Shown piece by piece: positions 46,124-56,922 of a stretch of 64,000 nt of DNA (position 1 is the stretch's first letter; every line of letters begins with the position of its first letter). The position numbers and the translations under genes were made by a program. The notes under the pieces were generated by a model. That model saw only the letters and a list, made by a program, of their open reading frames with translations, made no database searches and had not been told where the DNA came from. The stretch is from contig JNVV01000036.1 in NCBI GenBank assembly GCA_000733355.1, positions 260,219-324,218 of the forward strand, given 5' to 3'. This DNA comes from Falciphora oryzae (taxonomy: Eukaryota > Ascomycota > Sordariomycetes > Magnaporthales > Magnaporthaceae).

Positions 46124-47291
46124 ACTCAGGGTGACCGGCAAATATACTTCTGTTTAGTAAACATGGGGTTTCGACTTTTTTGATGGTGGGCTTCTGATAT
46201 ACCTGGTTTATCTCCTTCCCATCACTTTCCTGGACATACATTCGATTTCAATTGGAAGCGCGCACCATGATTTCTCTCCACCTTTCCTTCGAGGCATCAC
46301 TATTGCTGGCTTTATCTTTGCGAGCGCTGGCTTCTTTCCTTTGCTGCTTCCGTACAATACCTAAACATCTATCTACCGCCCATCGGGCCTGTTATCTACG
46401 GTTTGTTATACCCATTTTACCACTCCACTCTATCAGATCAATTTTGCTCGAGCACCTTGCCCCCCAACTTGTGGTCCTTGTCAAGCTGTGTGCTGTATTA
46501 TAGTACAGGGGAGACCCCATCAACCCCTGGAGGAAATCACCACTCTACCACTAGCAAGAAAAGGTCGGCCAAATAAAACAACTCTATGTAAAGTGCCCCC
46601 CGGGGCGGTTCCGCGTTTCCTCGCGAATAACACCGTGCATGGCGAGATGTGACTACCTTGAACTGCTGTTACGCGCTCCGAGACGCAAACGTAGGGCTCA
46701 GTTGGCGAGAGATGGTGTCCGTGGGACGGTCTGGCATTGTTTATTCTGCGCGTGTCTATTTGAACGCGTGTCCATCTTGTAAACCACCGCTGGATGAGTT
46801 GTAAAGCTGCTGGATTACACGGGAATGACCACTTCTCTAGTCTAAACGTTTCCGTCTAAGTCGAGCCCAGTAATGGTTGAAGCCTAAAAGAGAGCCAAGG
46901 GTCCTTCGACCCGGTCAACGGAGACAAACTGGAATAAAGACCAGCGCAAAAAGCACACCTTGTCCAACTCACACTGGGGACTGGGACTAAAGGGGATATT
47001 CAAGCCCACGAGCGTGCAGCCAGGGGCTGTAAAATACTGTGGCCACGGCTGTAAATCCGCACATGGAGAAGAGTATGACTACTTGTGAAGGCAAAGGGCC
47101 TGTCGGCCAGGACAAGATGAAGGAGCACCAACGTAATATCTGCGGGAGTTGCCCGGGACAAGGAGGATACAAGAATGCAAAACGAGTTTGGGAGACATAA
47201 ACCAACCCCGGCTATAGCCTGAAGCGCCGAGGGAGACATCTAGATGCGAGCCCAAGACGCTGCTCAGTCCGGCTGGCACGCATTATGTATA
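46124..47291. other. Convergent intergenic region
   Basis: About 1.2 kb between the end of the 44784 gene and the end of the STRAP extension frame. It has lower GC than the coding parts and I see no gene. Confidence 0.6.
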
Positions 47292-47849
47292 TTAGAAGCT
47301 GGGATTAGGCTCGCTGAATGCCACGCCACGGCGGCCAAGCTCCTGCAAGAACAGTCGCTTGCGGATGGCGCCAGGACTCTCGGAGCCGGGACGAGGCGGG
47401 TTGGAATGGCTGCGGGGCCTGTTGCCGTCAGAGCTCGTGTTTGCGACAAGAGGAGAGAGGGGGGCGCCGCCAGTGCCATAGTCGCCGCTGGAGTTGTCGC
47501 TCTCGGAAGAACGCGCTTGGACTCTAGTCGAGCCTCTGGGGAGGGCGGGAGTGGGAATGTCGCAACAGCCGTCGCCTCCGTGCGCTAGCATGACGCCGTG
47601 ATGGCGCGAGGCAGTAGTGGCGACATGGCCGCACATCCTGGCTGGGGCCGAGGAGTCAAAGTCGAGCACATGGGCTTGTTGCGGAAACTTGACGGCGTGG
47701 AAGGCAGTGGTAGGCTTGATAGCCTCGCCGGCATCAATGAGAGACCACGAGTCTGAGCCGGTCGAGTGGACGTCTGACGGAGTCGACGTCCGGCCCAGCA
47801 TGGCCAGCAGGTCCTGTGACTCGCTCTCCTCCAGCGATCGCCGCGACTT
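47292..47849 (-). other. In-frame, coding-like extension after the STRAP stop codon
   Basis: Directly after the STRAP TAG (47852-47850) the same frame stays open for 185 codons to a TAA at 47294-47292. The first ~60 codons are almost all G/C-ending, like the genes around. The peptide begins KSRRSLEESESQ, is S/D/P-rich, and ends with a basic-aromatic stretch (RKRLFLQELGRRG). It could be a C-terminal extension made by readthrough or editing of the UAG, or a separate exon or gene in the same frame by chance. No family recognised. Confidence 0.5.
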
Positions 47850-49153
47850 CTAGTCCGACGATTTTTCGCCCGCGGCCGTCGCCCCGCCCCGCCAGAGTCC
47901 GTAGAAGCCCGGGCAGTTCTTCCACAGCTTGATGGTGCCATCCTCGGACGCCGTGGCGTACAGCTTCCCGTCGGGCGAGAAGGAGATGGACCACACCGGT
48001 CCGTGGTGGCCCTTGTGGACGTCTGTGGCGTTTGACTCGTGAGTTAGTTGCACCGGCACAAGTAGATTGGGGGGCCGCAGGAACACAAGGAGCAGACGTA
48101 CCCATTTCAGAACCGTCCTCGTAGTTGTAGACACGGACCCAGGTTCCGGGCTCCTCGCCGACGGCAAACTTCCTCTGCTTGAGATCCAGACCAACGCTGG
48201 CCACACCGTGGTTCAGCTTGAACTGCTTCAGCTCGTCCATCATCTGCGGCCCGCCGTAGAAGTACGCAGCCTTTCCGGCGGCGATGGCGAGCACGGGCTG
48301 GCCGCCGTTGATGTCCGAGGGCTCGGCAAAGTCGGGGTCGAGCTGGGCGGCTTCGCACGACTTGATCTCGGCGTCAAGGGTGAGCGACTTGACCATCTGT
48401 TTGGACGGCACGTCAAACCAGCGGAGCGTCTTCCCAGAGGCCGTAACGATGATGTTGGTGTCCATAGTCCAGACAATGGCCTTGATGGGCTCCGTGTGTG
48501 TGCCCTCGCCGATCTCGTGGGCGCGAGACGCGTCCAGCGACACCTCCTCGGTGGTGTCCTTCAGCTTGGACGACGCGTCCTGGAGGTCCCACAGCCGAAG
48601 CTTCTTCTCGAACCCGCCCGTCGCCACCATGTCCGAGTTGGTAGGGGGGTAGGCGACTGCGCGGACGATGTGGTCGTGCTTGAGGGTGAAGAGAACCTCG
48701 CCCGTGTGCGAGTTCCAGATCTTGCTGTAAAGGAGGCCAAGCCCCTGAACGTCAGAACCTATACAAACAAATAGCAAAGAATCTCGACGGCGGTCAGGCC
48801 TACCAGCTAAAGTCGGCCGAGGCGGTGGCGGCATTGCTCATGTCTGGACTGAGCTTGGCCTGCCAGACAGCGCCCTTGTGTCCGATAAAGGTGCCGATCC
48901 AGTCGCCGGTCTGGCCGTGGCGCAACATGGGGTTGCCATCTGAACAAGCAGGTCAGCAATGCGACAGCTGGGCGGTGGTGGCAGGACAGGGGGCAGGGAG
49001 GACCCCGCGGGCGGACGCGGACGCACCTTTGCAAGCCGACAGCATAAAGTAGTTCTCCTGCTCAAACGTCGAAGAGAAGTTGATGTGCGGCACAGGGCGC
49101 GAGTGGCCGTGGCAAGTCAGCGGGACGTACTGGCGGGGAGCCTCGGCAGCCAT
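47850..49153 (-). CDS. STRAP-like WD40 protein
   Basis: Exons are 49153-49027, 48939-48804, 48724-48102 and 48022-47850, giving 352 residues. The protein starts with the STRAP signature ([11 protein letters not shown], then [22 protein letters not shown] and GHKGAVW) and ends with [12 protein letters not shown] and GFYGLW, so the whole seven-blade propeller is present. In animals STRAP/UNRIP joins the SMN complex and TGF-beta signalling; the fungal role is less defined, perhaps mRNA metabolism. The stop is TAG and is followed by a long open frame (see 47292-47849). It is divergent from DOA1, with 1143 bp between the starts. Confidence 0.9.
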
Positions 49154-49503
49154 TTTGTTGTGCGTGTTTCCGTCTATTCTTTCTTTGTGCTGCTGTCTAT
49201 GGAGCGTCTTTCTCGGTCTAAGTTTGCGTCGTTGTCTGCGTGAGGAGCGGATCGTGCGTCGAAGGCCTTGTTTGGATCGGCTAGTCGCGGAATCGAGAGT
49301 CTTGGGGGTCGGTCGAGCTACGTGTGGGTGTTGTTTGCCTGGGGCGACGATGATGGTTCAGGTCTTGCAAAGAGTGTGATCAAACGGGATTCCAAAGACG
49401 GCCAGTATTCAAAAGGCCACAACCCAATCCTCCCAAGGGAATGGAATTAAAATATCGTCGAGGTCGTCAAGTCGTAGCGGTCGTCAGGGTGTTTTTTTTT
49501 TTT

Positions 49504-49539
<36 letters not shown>

Positions 49540-50296
49540 CCTTGCGTCTTTATTCGTTTTTGTTTGCGCTGTCTGCGAAGGCAGGCGGGGAACAGGGGAA
49601 GCAGGCCAGAGAGTGTATGTCGAGACACAGAGAAAGTCGGAGAGAATGTGCCACAGAGAGAGAGAGAGAGACAGAGGAAGAAGAAGAAAAAGAAGACAAA
49701 AAGGAATGCCTCGCTGGTCCCAGGAAGCCCGTTGTCGATGTCGGTCGGAGAGTCGTGACTGGCAGCGGAAACGTCGAAAAGGAGAAAAAAAGGAGGTCCT
49801 CGCTATTTTCGATTGTTTGGGAGCGGCGGGGCAGGCCAGAAGCGGTCTGTGCGTTGCGCTGCCTGCCCTTCCCCTTGATCAAGCGGACAAGGAAGGTACC
49901 TGAAACACAGCGGCTCTTGCAGCAAAACGGAGAGTACCTGCTGGCTGGGGCGAGCCACGCCCGCGGTTGCCATCGTGCCCTGAATTGCCCGAGAAACTGC
50001 ATGGCATCATGGGACGAATTGCCCGGACGCAGAGGAAAGAAAACCCCAGACCACCCCCCACATAACCCAGCGTTGCACTCAGTCCCGACGGCCAGGCGAT
50101 TGATCCCAGCTGGAGCTCGGCGCAGTGTGGGGCACTCGGTGATGGTGGTGCCCCGCCCTTTCATCATCGTCGCCGTCCTGGAGCTACTCGTGGATTGAAT
50201 TCCAGCCACCACCAAGCAGAACAACACTTGCACGCCTAGACGTCGCCAGAGGCTGGCCCAGATCTGCCACCGCCAAACTCTGCGCAGCCGAGCGCC
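49154..50296. promoter_or_regulatory. Divergent region STRAP / DOA1 with a T45 tract
   Basis: This is the shared upstream region of two divergent WD40 genes. It holds T12 and T33 runs separated by CC (49492-49538) and a GA-rich stretch near 49657. No coding frame is supported. Confidence 0.6.
49492..49538. repeat. Poly(T) tract (T12-CC-T33)
   Basis: The longest homopolymer tract of the window. It lies about 340 bp upstream of the STRAP start and about 760 bp upstream of DOA1. Confidence 0.95.
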
Positions 50297-52898
50297 ATGT
50301 CCATCTTCAAGCTCTCGGCCCAGCTGCAGGGCCATTCCAATGATGTAAGCACGCCTGACCCTTTGTCGCCCAGAGCTGTCTTGGGACAGCCTCTAACAGC
50401 CGCAGGTCAAATCCGTCCGCTACAAGTCCAGCGACGTGATTGTCTCGGCCTCAAGAGACAACTCGGTGCGCCTCTGGAAGCGGACCTCGCCCGCCTCGGG
50501 CTCGCCCGTCTTCGAGAGCGCCGCCCTCGCCCAGTCTAGCTCCTACGTCAACTCGCTCGCCATAGTCCCGCCCTCGCCCGAACATCCCGATGGCCTGGTC
50601 GTCACTAGCGGTCTCGATCCCATCATCTACGTCCACCAGCCCAGGCCCGCCGATGAGCAGGGCGACGGCTTCCCCATCCTCCTGCCCGGCCACCAGAACA
50701 ACGTCTGCAGCCTCGATGTCTCGCCCGACGGCAAGTTCATCGCCTCTGGCAGCTGGGACACCAGGGCCAAGATATGGCGCGTCGGGAAGTGGGAGCTCGC
50801 CGCCGAGCTCGACGGCCACGACAAATCCGTCACGGCCGTCCTGGCCCTCGACGGCTCCTCGGTCGTCACGGGATGCGCCGATAACATGATTCGCGCCTAC
50901 GGGCTGGCCCGCGCCCAGCCGGACCATCCCCTCCCACCCGCCAAGACCATCTTCACTGCTGAGCCGGTGCGCGCGCTGTGCCGCCTGCCTCCGGGCCACC
51001 CCAGCGGCGCCCGTTTCGCCAGCGCCGGAAACGACTTCGTCATCCGCCTCTGGGCCCCGCAGGGCCAGCAGGTCACGGAGCTGCACGGCCACGAGTCGTT
51101 CGTCTACTCTCTGGCCTGTCTGCCCTCAGGCGAGATTGTCAGTGCCGGCGAGGACAGGACTGTGAGGGTGTGGAAGGGAAGCGAGTGTGTGCAGACGCTG
51201 GTGCATCCCGCCGTCTCGGTGTGGACCGTCGATGTCTGCCCCGAGACGGGCGACATTGTGTCAGGCGCCAGCGACAACATAATCCGCATCTGGACCCGGT
51301 CCGCTGATCGGATTGCCGATGCAGACACCCTGCGCCAGTTCGACGAAACCCTGAGAGGCATGGCCATCCCCAAGGAGACCATGTCGGCCGACCTCCAGAA
51401 CCAGGCTTTCCCCGGACCAGAATTCCTCAAGACCAACGTCGGCAAGAAGGACGGCCAGATCCAGGTGATCAAGAACCCGGACGGCGGACTTGATGCCCAC
51501 ATGTGGTCCGTTGGTGAGTCTGCTCCCCAGTGCCTTCATGCTCGAGACTGTCTACTCACCTACACTTATTTCAGCTCAGCAAAAGTGGGAGCTCTATGGC
51601 GCCGTCGTCGACTCCCCCGGCAGCTCCGACAAGAAGAAGCACTACGACGGCAAGGAGTGGGACTTTGTGTTCCAGGTCGACATCGAAGACGGCAAGCCCA
51701 CGCTCTCCCTGCCCTACAATGCCGGCGAGAACCCCTACGACGCAGCCAGGAGGTTTCTGGAAAAGAACGAGCTGCCCATTAGCTATTTGGAGCAAGTGGC
51801 CCAGTTCATCGTCAGGGAGTCTGGCGGCCAGAAGCTCGAGAACGCGGATTTTTCGCGTGGCGCTCAGGGCTCGGCACCGACAATCGCGCCCGCCCCAAAA
51901 CAGGTCCTCCCCAGCACAGATTTTGTCCTGATCCCGACGCTGAACTCGGAGCGTAAGTTCTACTGTGCCACTCCACTGCCCGACACCCATCACGGCGATC
52001 TAACATGTCGTTAACCGACGATGCAGCTTTACTCAGGAAGATTCTTTCCCTGAATGCCGACCTCGTCAAAATTGGCGACAAGGAGTTTGCCCTGAATCCG
52101 GCAGAGGTGTCGTCGTTGCAGTCTTTGGCCAAAGAGCTTCAGGCGGCCCTGGCATCGGCACCAACCAAGGTTTCTTCGTCAGCCACGGCCAAGAAGCCAG
52201 CAGAGCTCGACATCTCCTCCCAGGAGATCGAGCTGGTAATGAAGATGGCGGTCAGCTGGCAGTATGCAACCCGTTTGCCCAGCCTGGACCTGCTCCGCTG
52301 CCTGGCCGTGTTCGAGCCGGCCGCGGCATACGCCCACCATGCCCATGGCAACTTTCTCGAGGCTGTCCTGGCGGGGGCTTTCGAGACCCCTGCTGGGGCA
52401 CCGGTCAACGAGGCGTCGGCATTCATGGCCATGCGCGCCGTCGCCAACATTTTCGCCACGGAGCAGGGTCGCCAGGTTGCCGTATCCGTCTTCCCGCGCG
52501 TCGTCTCCGTCATGGAGGCTATCCTTGGCATCGAAGCGGAGCCTTTCAAGGGACCGATCGGCCCCAACAACCGAAACCTCTCCATCGCCCTCACTTCGGT
52601 GGCACTTAACTACGCTGTGCTGGCATGGAGCCAGGCGGCCAATGGTGGCAAGACGGGGCTTCCCACCGAGGGCCTCTCGCTCCTCGTCAACTGCCTGGGT
52701 GAGGTGCTCCAGAACAACAACGACGCGTCGACGGTCGTCCGCGCTCTCGTGGCGCTGGGCACCCTAGCCAAGATCGAGGGCCTCAAGCCGGTGGTCAAGG
52801 ACCTGGGCGCTGCGAGCTGGGCACGCATAGCCAAAGACAGGAGCGGGGACGCTGCGGTCAAGGAGTGGGCAGATACGGTGACGCATGCTCTGGCCTGA
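50297..52898 (+). CDS. DOA1: DOA1/UFD3 (PLAA): WD40, PFU and PUL domains
   Basis: Exons are 50297-50344, 50406-51513, 51575-51952 and 52027-52898, giving 801 residues. A seven-blade WD40 propeller occupies about 1-310 (VIVSASRDNSVRLWKR, FIASGSWDTRAKIWR, IVSAGEDRTVRVWKG). A PFU ubiquitin-binding domain follows at about 370-480, with KEWDFVFQVDIEDGKP and LPYNAGENPYDAA. A helical PUL (Armadillo-like) domain makes up about 530-801. Doa1 binds ubiquitin and Cdc48/p97 and helps keep ubiquitin levels and process ubiquitylated proteins. All splice phases agree. Confidence 0.95.
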
Positions 52899-53226
52899 TG
52901 ATATCAGACTAATACTTTATTTGCTTATTATCTGGCTAGATGGCGGGACAAATGACCAACCCAACTCTGCTTCTGACTATGGGAGCTGGATAGAGGCATG
53001 CGGTTTGATGGCTTCGAAACGCTTGTGCTAGAGCTCTCGAGATCAAAAGTCTTGATACCCAGGTCGGACGAAGTATTACATCTTGGGGCAAAGCCTCCGA
53101 GCGCGACTGCGACCGCACTCCGGGATACATGCATCAATAGATTAGGCAGGGACAGCGCCGAACTAGGTTAGAATAGAGACAGGGCTATAAGCGCGGGCGT
53201 CTTTTGGTGCACGACAAGCGTAGGCG
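52899..53226. other. Short convergent gap DOA1 / SRR1-like
   Basis: This 328 bp gap holds only the two 3' UTRs; nothing else was seen. Confidence 0.7.
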
Positions 53227-54111
53227 TCAACCTTGCGACGGTTTGTCTGGTGAGATCTCGATTGTTGATGCGCTGTGCGAGGCCTCTGTCGTATCTGTGC
53301 TCTGGTCCCGGCCCTCTTTTCTCCAGTAGATGCAAGTGTCGCCAAATGAAAAGGAGGCCTCGTCTCGGGGGAACTCGAACATGTCGTAGGTGGCGTGGAT
53401 CTCGCCGACCTTCTTGAGCGACTCCTTGACGCGACCGTCCGGATCCGGGACCTGATCCCACGTCGTCCACTTTGTGCCGACAAACATGACCGGGGCGGGA
53501 CCCTGCAGGGCGCGGCTGTACACCATGTGGTACATGTGCACGCCCCAGAGCAGGGTCGAGTCGGCGATCAGGTCGAAGGCGGCTGGGTCTTCGACTACCT
53601 CGTGGCCCTGGCGCTCGAGGAAGGCGCGGTCGGCGGCGGAGTACTCGGGCTCCTGGAAGATGCAGCGGATCGGGGCGGCGTCCGGCGAGGCTTCGGAAAG
53701 CAGCTCGACCAGGGCCAGCAGGGCGGCCGTCTGCACGTGCGCGGTGCGGCGCCGGTCCCAGTTGGAGTCCGGGGCGTACAGGGGCCCGTTGCCGAGGCAG
53801 ACAGCGCGCGTGACGGCGGCGTGCGAGGGGGCGGCCTCGCGGACGTAGGAGCGCAGGGACTCGTACGCCGGCCCCGCGCGCCACCTGTCGCGGACCTGGG
53901 CGTAGGTGGCCTCGATCTCGCGCACCGCCTGCTCCAGCTGCTCTGGGGTCATGGAGGGGGTGGCGGTCTCGGGGCTGCGTCGGCCGGCGGCTTCCTTGTG
54001 TCGGCAGTGGTTGCAGGCACGGCCCTTTTTGCGGCGGGAGGGGACTGTGCTCCAGGCGCCGGTGCCGCCGCCGCCGCCGTCGCCCTGGGGAGGAGGAGGA
54101 GGAGGGGGCAT
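53227..54111 (-). CDS. SRR1-like domain protein
   Basis: An uninterrupted frame of 294 residues from the ATG at 54111. The first ~60 residues are Pro/Gly-rich and then basic with a small Cys/His motif (CNHCRHKE). The SRR1-like domain spans about 75-260, with AVCLGNGPLYAPDS, FQEPEYSAADRAFL and LIADSTLLWGVHMYHM blocks in the family order. SRR1 is named for an Arabidopsis protein affecting red-light and clock responses. In yeast and fungi the homologues (Ber1-like) are linked to microtubule stability and haem control, but the biochemical activity is unclear. An in-frame ATG at 54201 could add 30 residues. It is divergent from the X325 gene. Confidence 0.85.
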   Translation of the reverse strand: MPPPPPPPQGDGGGGGTGAWSTVPSRRKKGRACNHCRHKEAAGRRSPETATPSMTPEQLEQAVREIEATYAQVRDRWRAGPAYESLRSYVREAAPSHAAVTRAVCLGNGPLYAPDSNWDRRRTAHVQTAALLALVELLSEASPDAAPIRCIFQEPEYSAADRAFLERQGHEVVEDPAAFDLIADSTLLWGVHMYHMVYSRALQGPAPVMFVGTKWTTWDQVPDPDGRVKESLKKVGEIHATYDMFEFPRDEASFSFGDTCIYWRKEGRDQSTDTTEASHSASTIEISPDKPSQG

Positions 54112-56067
54112 TGGCTGCGGAGGGGGATCGGGCGCTGAGGCGCTGCGGTGTTCAAGGCCACAGCATAGGCGACGGCGCAGCACGTGCCGTAAGCCGGGCA
54201 TTGGTGGGCAGCGGGACAAGGATGCAGGGGACAAGGGTGCCGCCTCCAATGGACGACGGATGCTGTTGCGCATTTGACGGCAATGGAGCAATAAGAGGAA
54301 ATTGTGTGGGGCAGAATGATACCGCCTTTCCGCATTTGGTGCGTGCGGGCAGGCGGCAAAAAAAAAAAAAAAAAAAAAAAACATGCATACTTTCGAGTCT
54401 CCACGCGCCACAGGGTCGCCGCTCGCAAAGTTACATTGCGTAGGAAAGCTCTGTCTACGAAATGCCCAGCGAGCAGCGTCAGCTGACTGGGCTGACCAAG
54501 GTTCCCGACCAAGGTTCCCGACCAAGGCGACGGCAGCCTCGCACCGCACGCAGGATGCACCGACAGACCGAGTGGCCGACCATCCACTCAGGGCCTCGCC
54601 GATGAAGAACAGACGAAGAGGATCGCCGCTTGACGATCTATTTGCTTGCTGGCTGACGACGCAAACAGCCTGAAACGACGTGTTCCAGTGGCAATGGAAG
54701 GATCAAGAGGGACGAAGGAAGCCTCGCTGACTGCCGACCGACAGGTGTTTTGATTGCCACGAACAAAGGGTTGGCTTGGCCTGGCTGGTGGTTTGCAGGA
54801 AATTCGCTGAATTGTTCCCAGAGCGGTGCCAGTGCAACCACCACCAGCGTTGCGGATCGAGGCAAAAGCTGACGGAAAAATCAATGGCCCAAAAATAGCC
54901 CCCAAGGCAAGCGGCGCTGGTTGGTCGAATGTGTGGGGCGGATGGACTGACGGGTCCACTGTTGGCGCTTATCCCCCACTCTCTCTCTCACCGGAATCCC
55001 ATCTGTTGTGTCCTGCTGTGCTGCCCATGGATGACTGCCCTACAACCAACCTTCGGTCGATCCCATCATGGAGCAGATACTTGCCGCCCGCCGTGGTGCC
55101 GAGTGGTGCCGAGCGGCGCCGATTGTGGTTCGAGTGACAGCGACAATCACAGATACATCGGCCGACGACCATTGACAGCCTCTGGCCCCATTTGACGGCA
55201 TTCAGTTGAATCCCATGGCAGGGACCCTCAAAGAGACAGGCCCCCAGCGTCACTCTCCCGCCAGACAGGGGCCAGCCAGCGGCCCTCGGCGTCGATTGGC
55301 CGGCGGGGCAATCGGACGGCACCAGTGGTGGCAGCTCGGCGCCTGGTGCCGTGGGTTGGGCGGCTGCATCGCGGGTTGTCATTGGCTGCGCCCGCAAGCG
55401 TCGACAGGGGCCCGCGAGCCCGGCACGCACGCCGTGGCACGCTGTGCCCCCCGTCACGCCCATCCTACTGGCCCGCCTCTGAACAGTGTGCCCGCCGGAG
55501 CTCCCCCTCCCCCAACCTCGCGCCGAGCGGTGGAGGTCAGCCAATATCGAGGGCGCCTGGCCACGCACCCAAGGTCGCATCCTGCTTTTGGCCCTGGTTC
55601 TGATGGCTGCGTGAGCTGCAGCTAGAACGGCCCATGCTACCCGGGAGGCGGCCGCCCGCCCCTGCCTGCCCGCCTTCTGGTTCGCTCCCGTGGCCGACAT
55701 AGATAATATCGCGCCCGCCGTTCCTCTGCTTCCCAACGCCCCCTCCCTCCTTTCGTTCGTATTTGTTCTCAGTAGCCTCAGAATAGCGAGCACTCCCTCG
55801 ACAAGGCCGCGCGTTTGTTCCAAAATATACTCCTGTTTCAGACGTTCTATTGAAAAGCGCTGCTGTTGCGATCCCGAACTTCCGATTCTCGCGGCCTGCA
55901 TCGACTCCCGCGCCCCAGCAAGCACTGATAAAGGAGCCCCCATCGCGCGCTCCTAACCCGGCACACAGCACAGCCCCGTCGCCTTACTACCACCACCCCG
56001 ACACCTGGGACGGAAGATCAAAGTAGACAAGGCAAAGAGGCGGATATCCAGAACACAGACGACCACC
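54112..56067. promoter_or_regulatory. Divergent region SRR1-like / X325 gene
   Basis: About 2 kb with no supported gene. It contains an A22 run at about 54358-54380 and a 13 bp direct repeat (CCAAGGTTCCCGA, two full copies, near 54497-54524). The GC-rich right half leads into the C-rich leader of the X325 gene. Confidence 0.5.
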
Positions 56068-56609
56068 ATGCTGTCGTCAACACTCGTCTTCCTCGCCAGC
56101 GCGGCGCTGAGCACGGCACACACCGTCATCACGTACCCCGGCTGGCGCGGCGACAACCTCATCACCAACTCCACCTTCCCCTACGGCATGCAGTGGATGT
56201 ATCCTTGTGAGTCGCATAGCACAGTCCACATGCGCTTCAACAAGGCCGCCTGCTGACCTGTCCGCTTCCTCCCCAGGCGGCGGCATCGGCCTCACGCAGA
56301 ACAGGACCTACTGGTCCGTCAAGGGCGGCGCTGTCGCGCTGCAGCCCGGCTGGTTCCAGGGCCACGACACGGCCACCATCTACATCAACCTCGGCATCGG
56401 CACCGAAGCCCCCGACGGCGGGCCCCTCAACATGTCGCTCAGCATGACTCCCGCCTTTGGCATCGTCGGCCCCTCCAAGAACCCCTACCCAGGCACCATC
56501 TGCCTGCCCCAGGTTCCTCTGCCCAAGAACCTCGAGGTCAAGCCTGGCGACAACGCCACCATCCAGGTTGTTGAGCTGGCCTTGCACGGTGCTGCTCTGT
56601 TCTCGGTAC

Positions 56610-56641
<32 letters not shown>

Positions 56642-56922
56642 CCCTCTTGTTGCCAACTTGCTCACTGACCTTTGTTTTCCTTCCGCAGTGTGTCGACATC
56701 ACCTTCGTGGCGACCGACGACCCGCGCCTGGGCAAGGTCAACGAGAGCAACTGCTTCAACAGCAGCGACATCAGCTTCACCGACATTTACGCCACCCCTG
56801 CCAAGACCACCAACCTGACGGCAAAATCGGGTGCTCAGAGCGGCAGCATGCTGGCCAGGTCGGCGTACGGCACCGTCGGATGGCTTCCTCTGGTGGCGGG
56901 CGGTCTCTGGATGCTTCTATAA
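56068..56922 (+). CDS. X325/BIM1-like LPMO-related copper protein, GPI-anchored
   Basis: Exons are 56068-56206, 56277-56605 and 56689-56922, giving 233 residues. A 17-residue signal peptide is followed at once by His18 (HTVITYPGWRGDNL). An N-terminal His is what LPMO-like proteins use for the copper-binding histidine brace. PYGMQWMYPCGG, NRTYWSVKGG and paired cysteines match the X325/BIM1 family. The C-terminus has an S/G-rich stretch and a hydrophobic tail ending the protein, a GPI-anchor signal. BIM1 of Cryptococcus aids copper uptake, and fungal X325 proteins bind copper but do not seem to cut polysaccharides. A T29 tract lies in the last intron. Confidence 0.92.
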
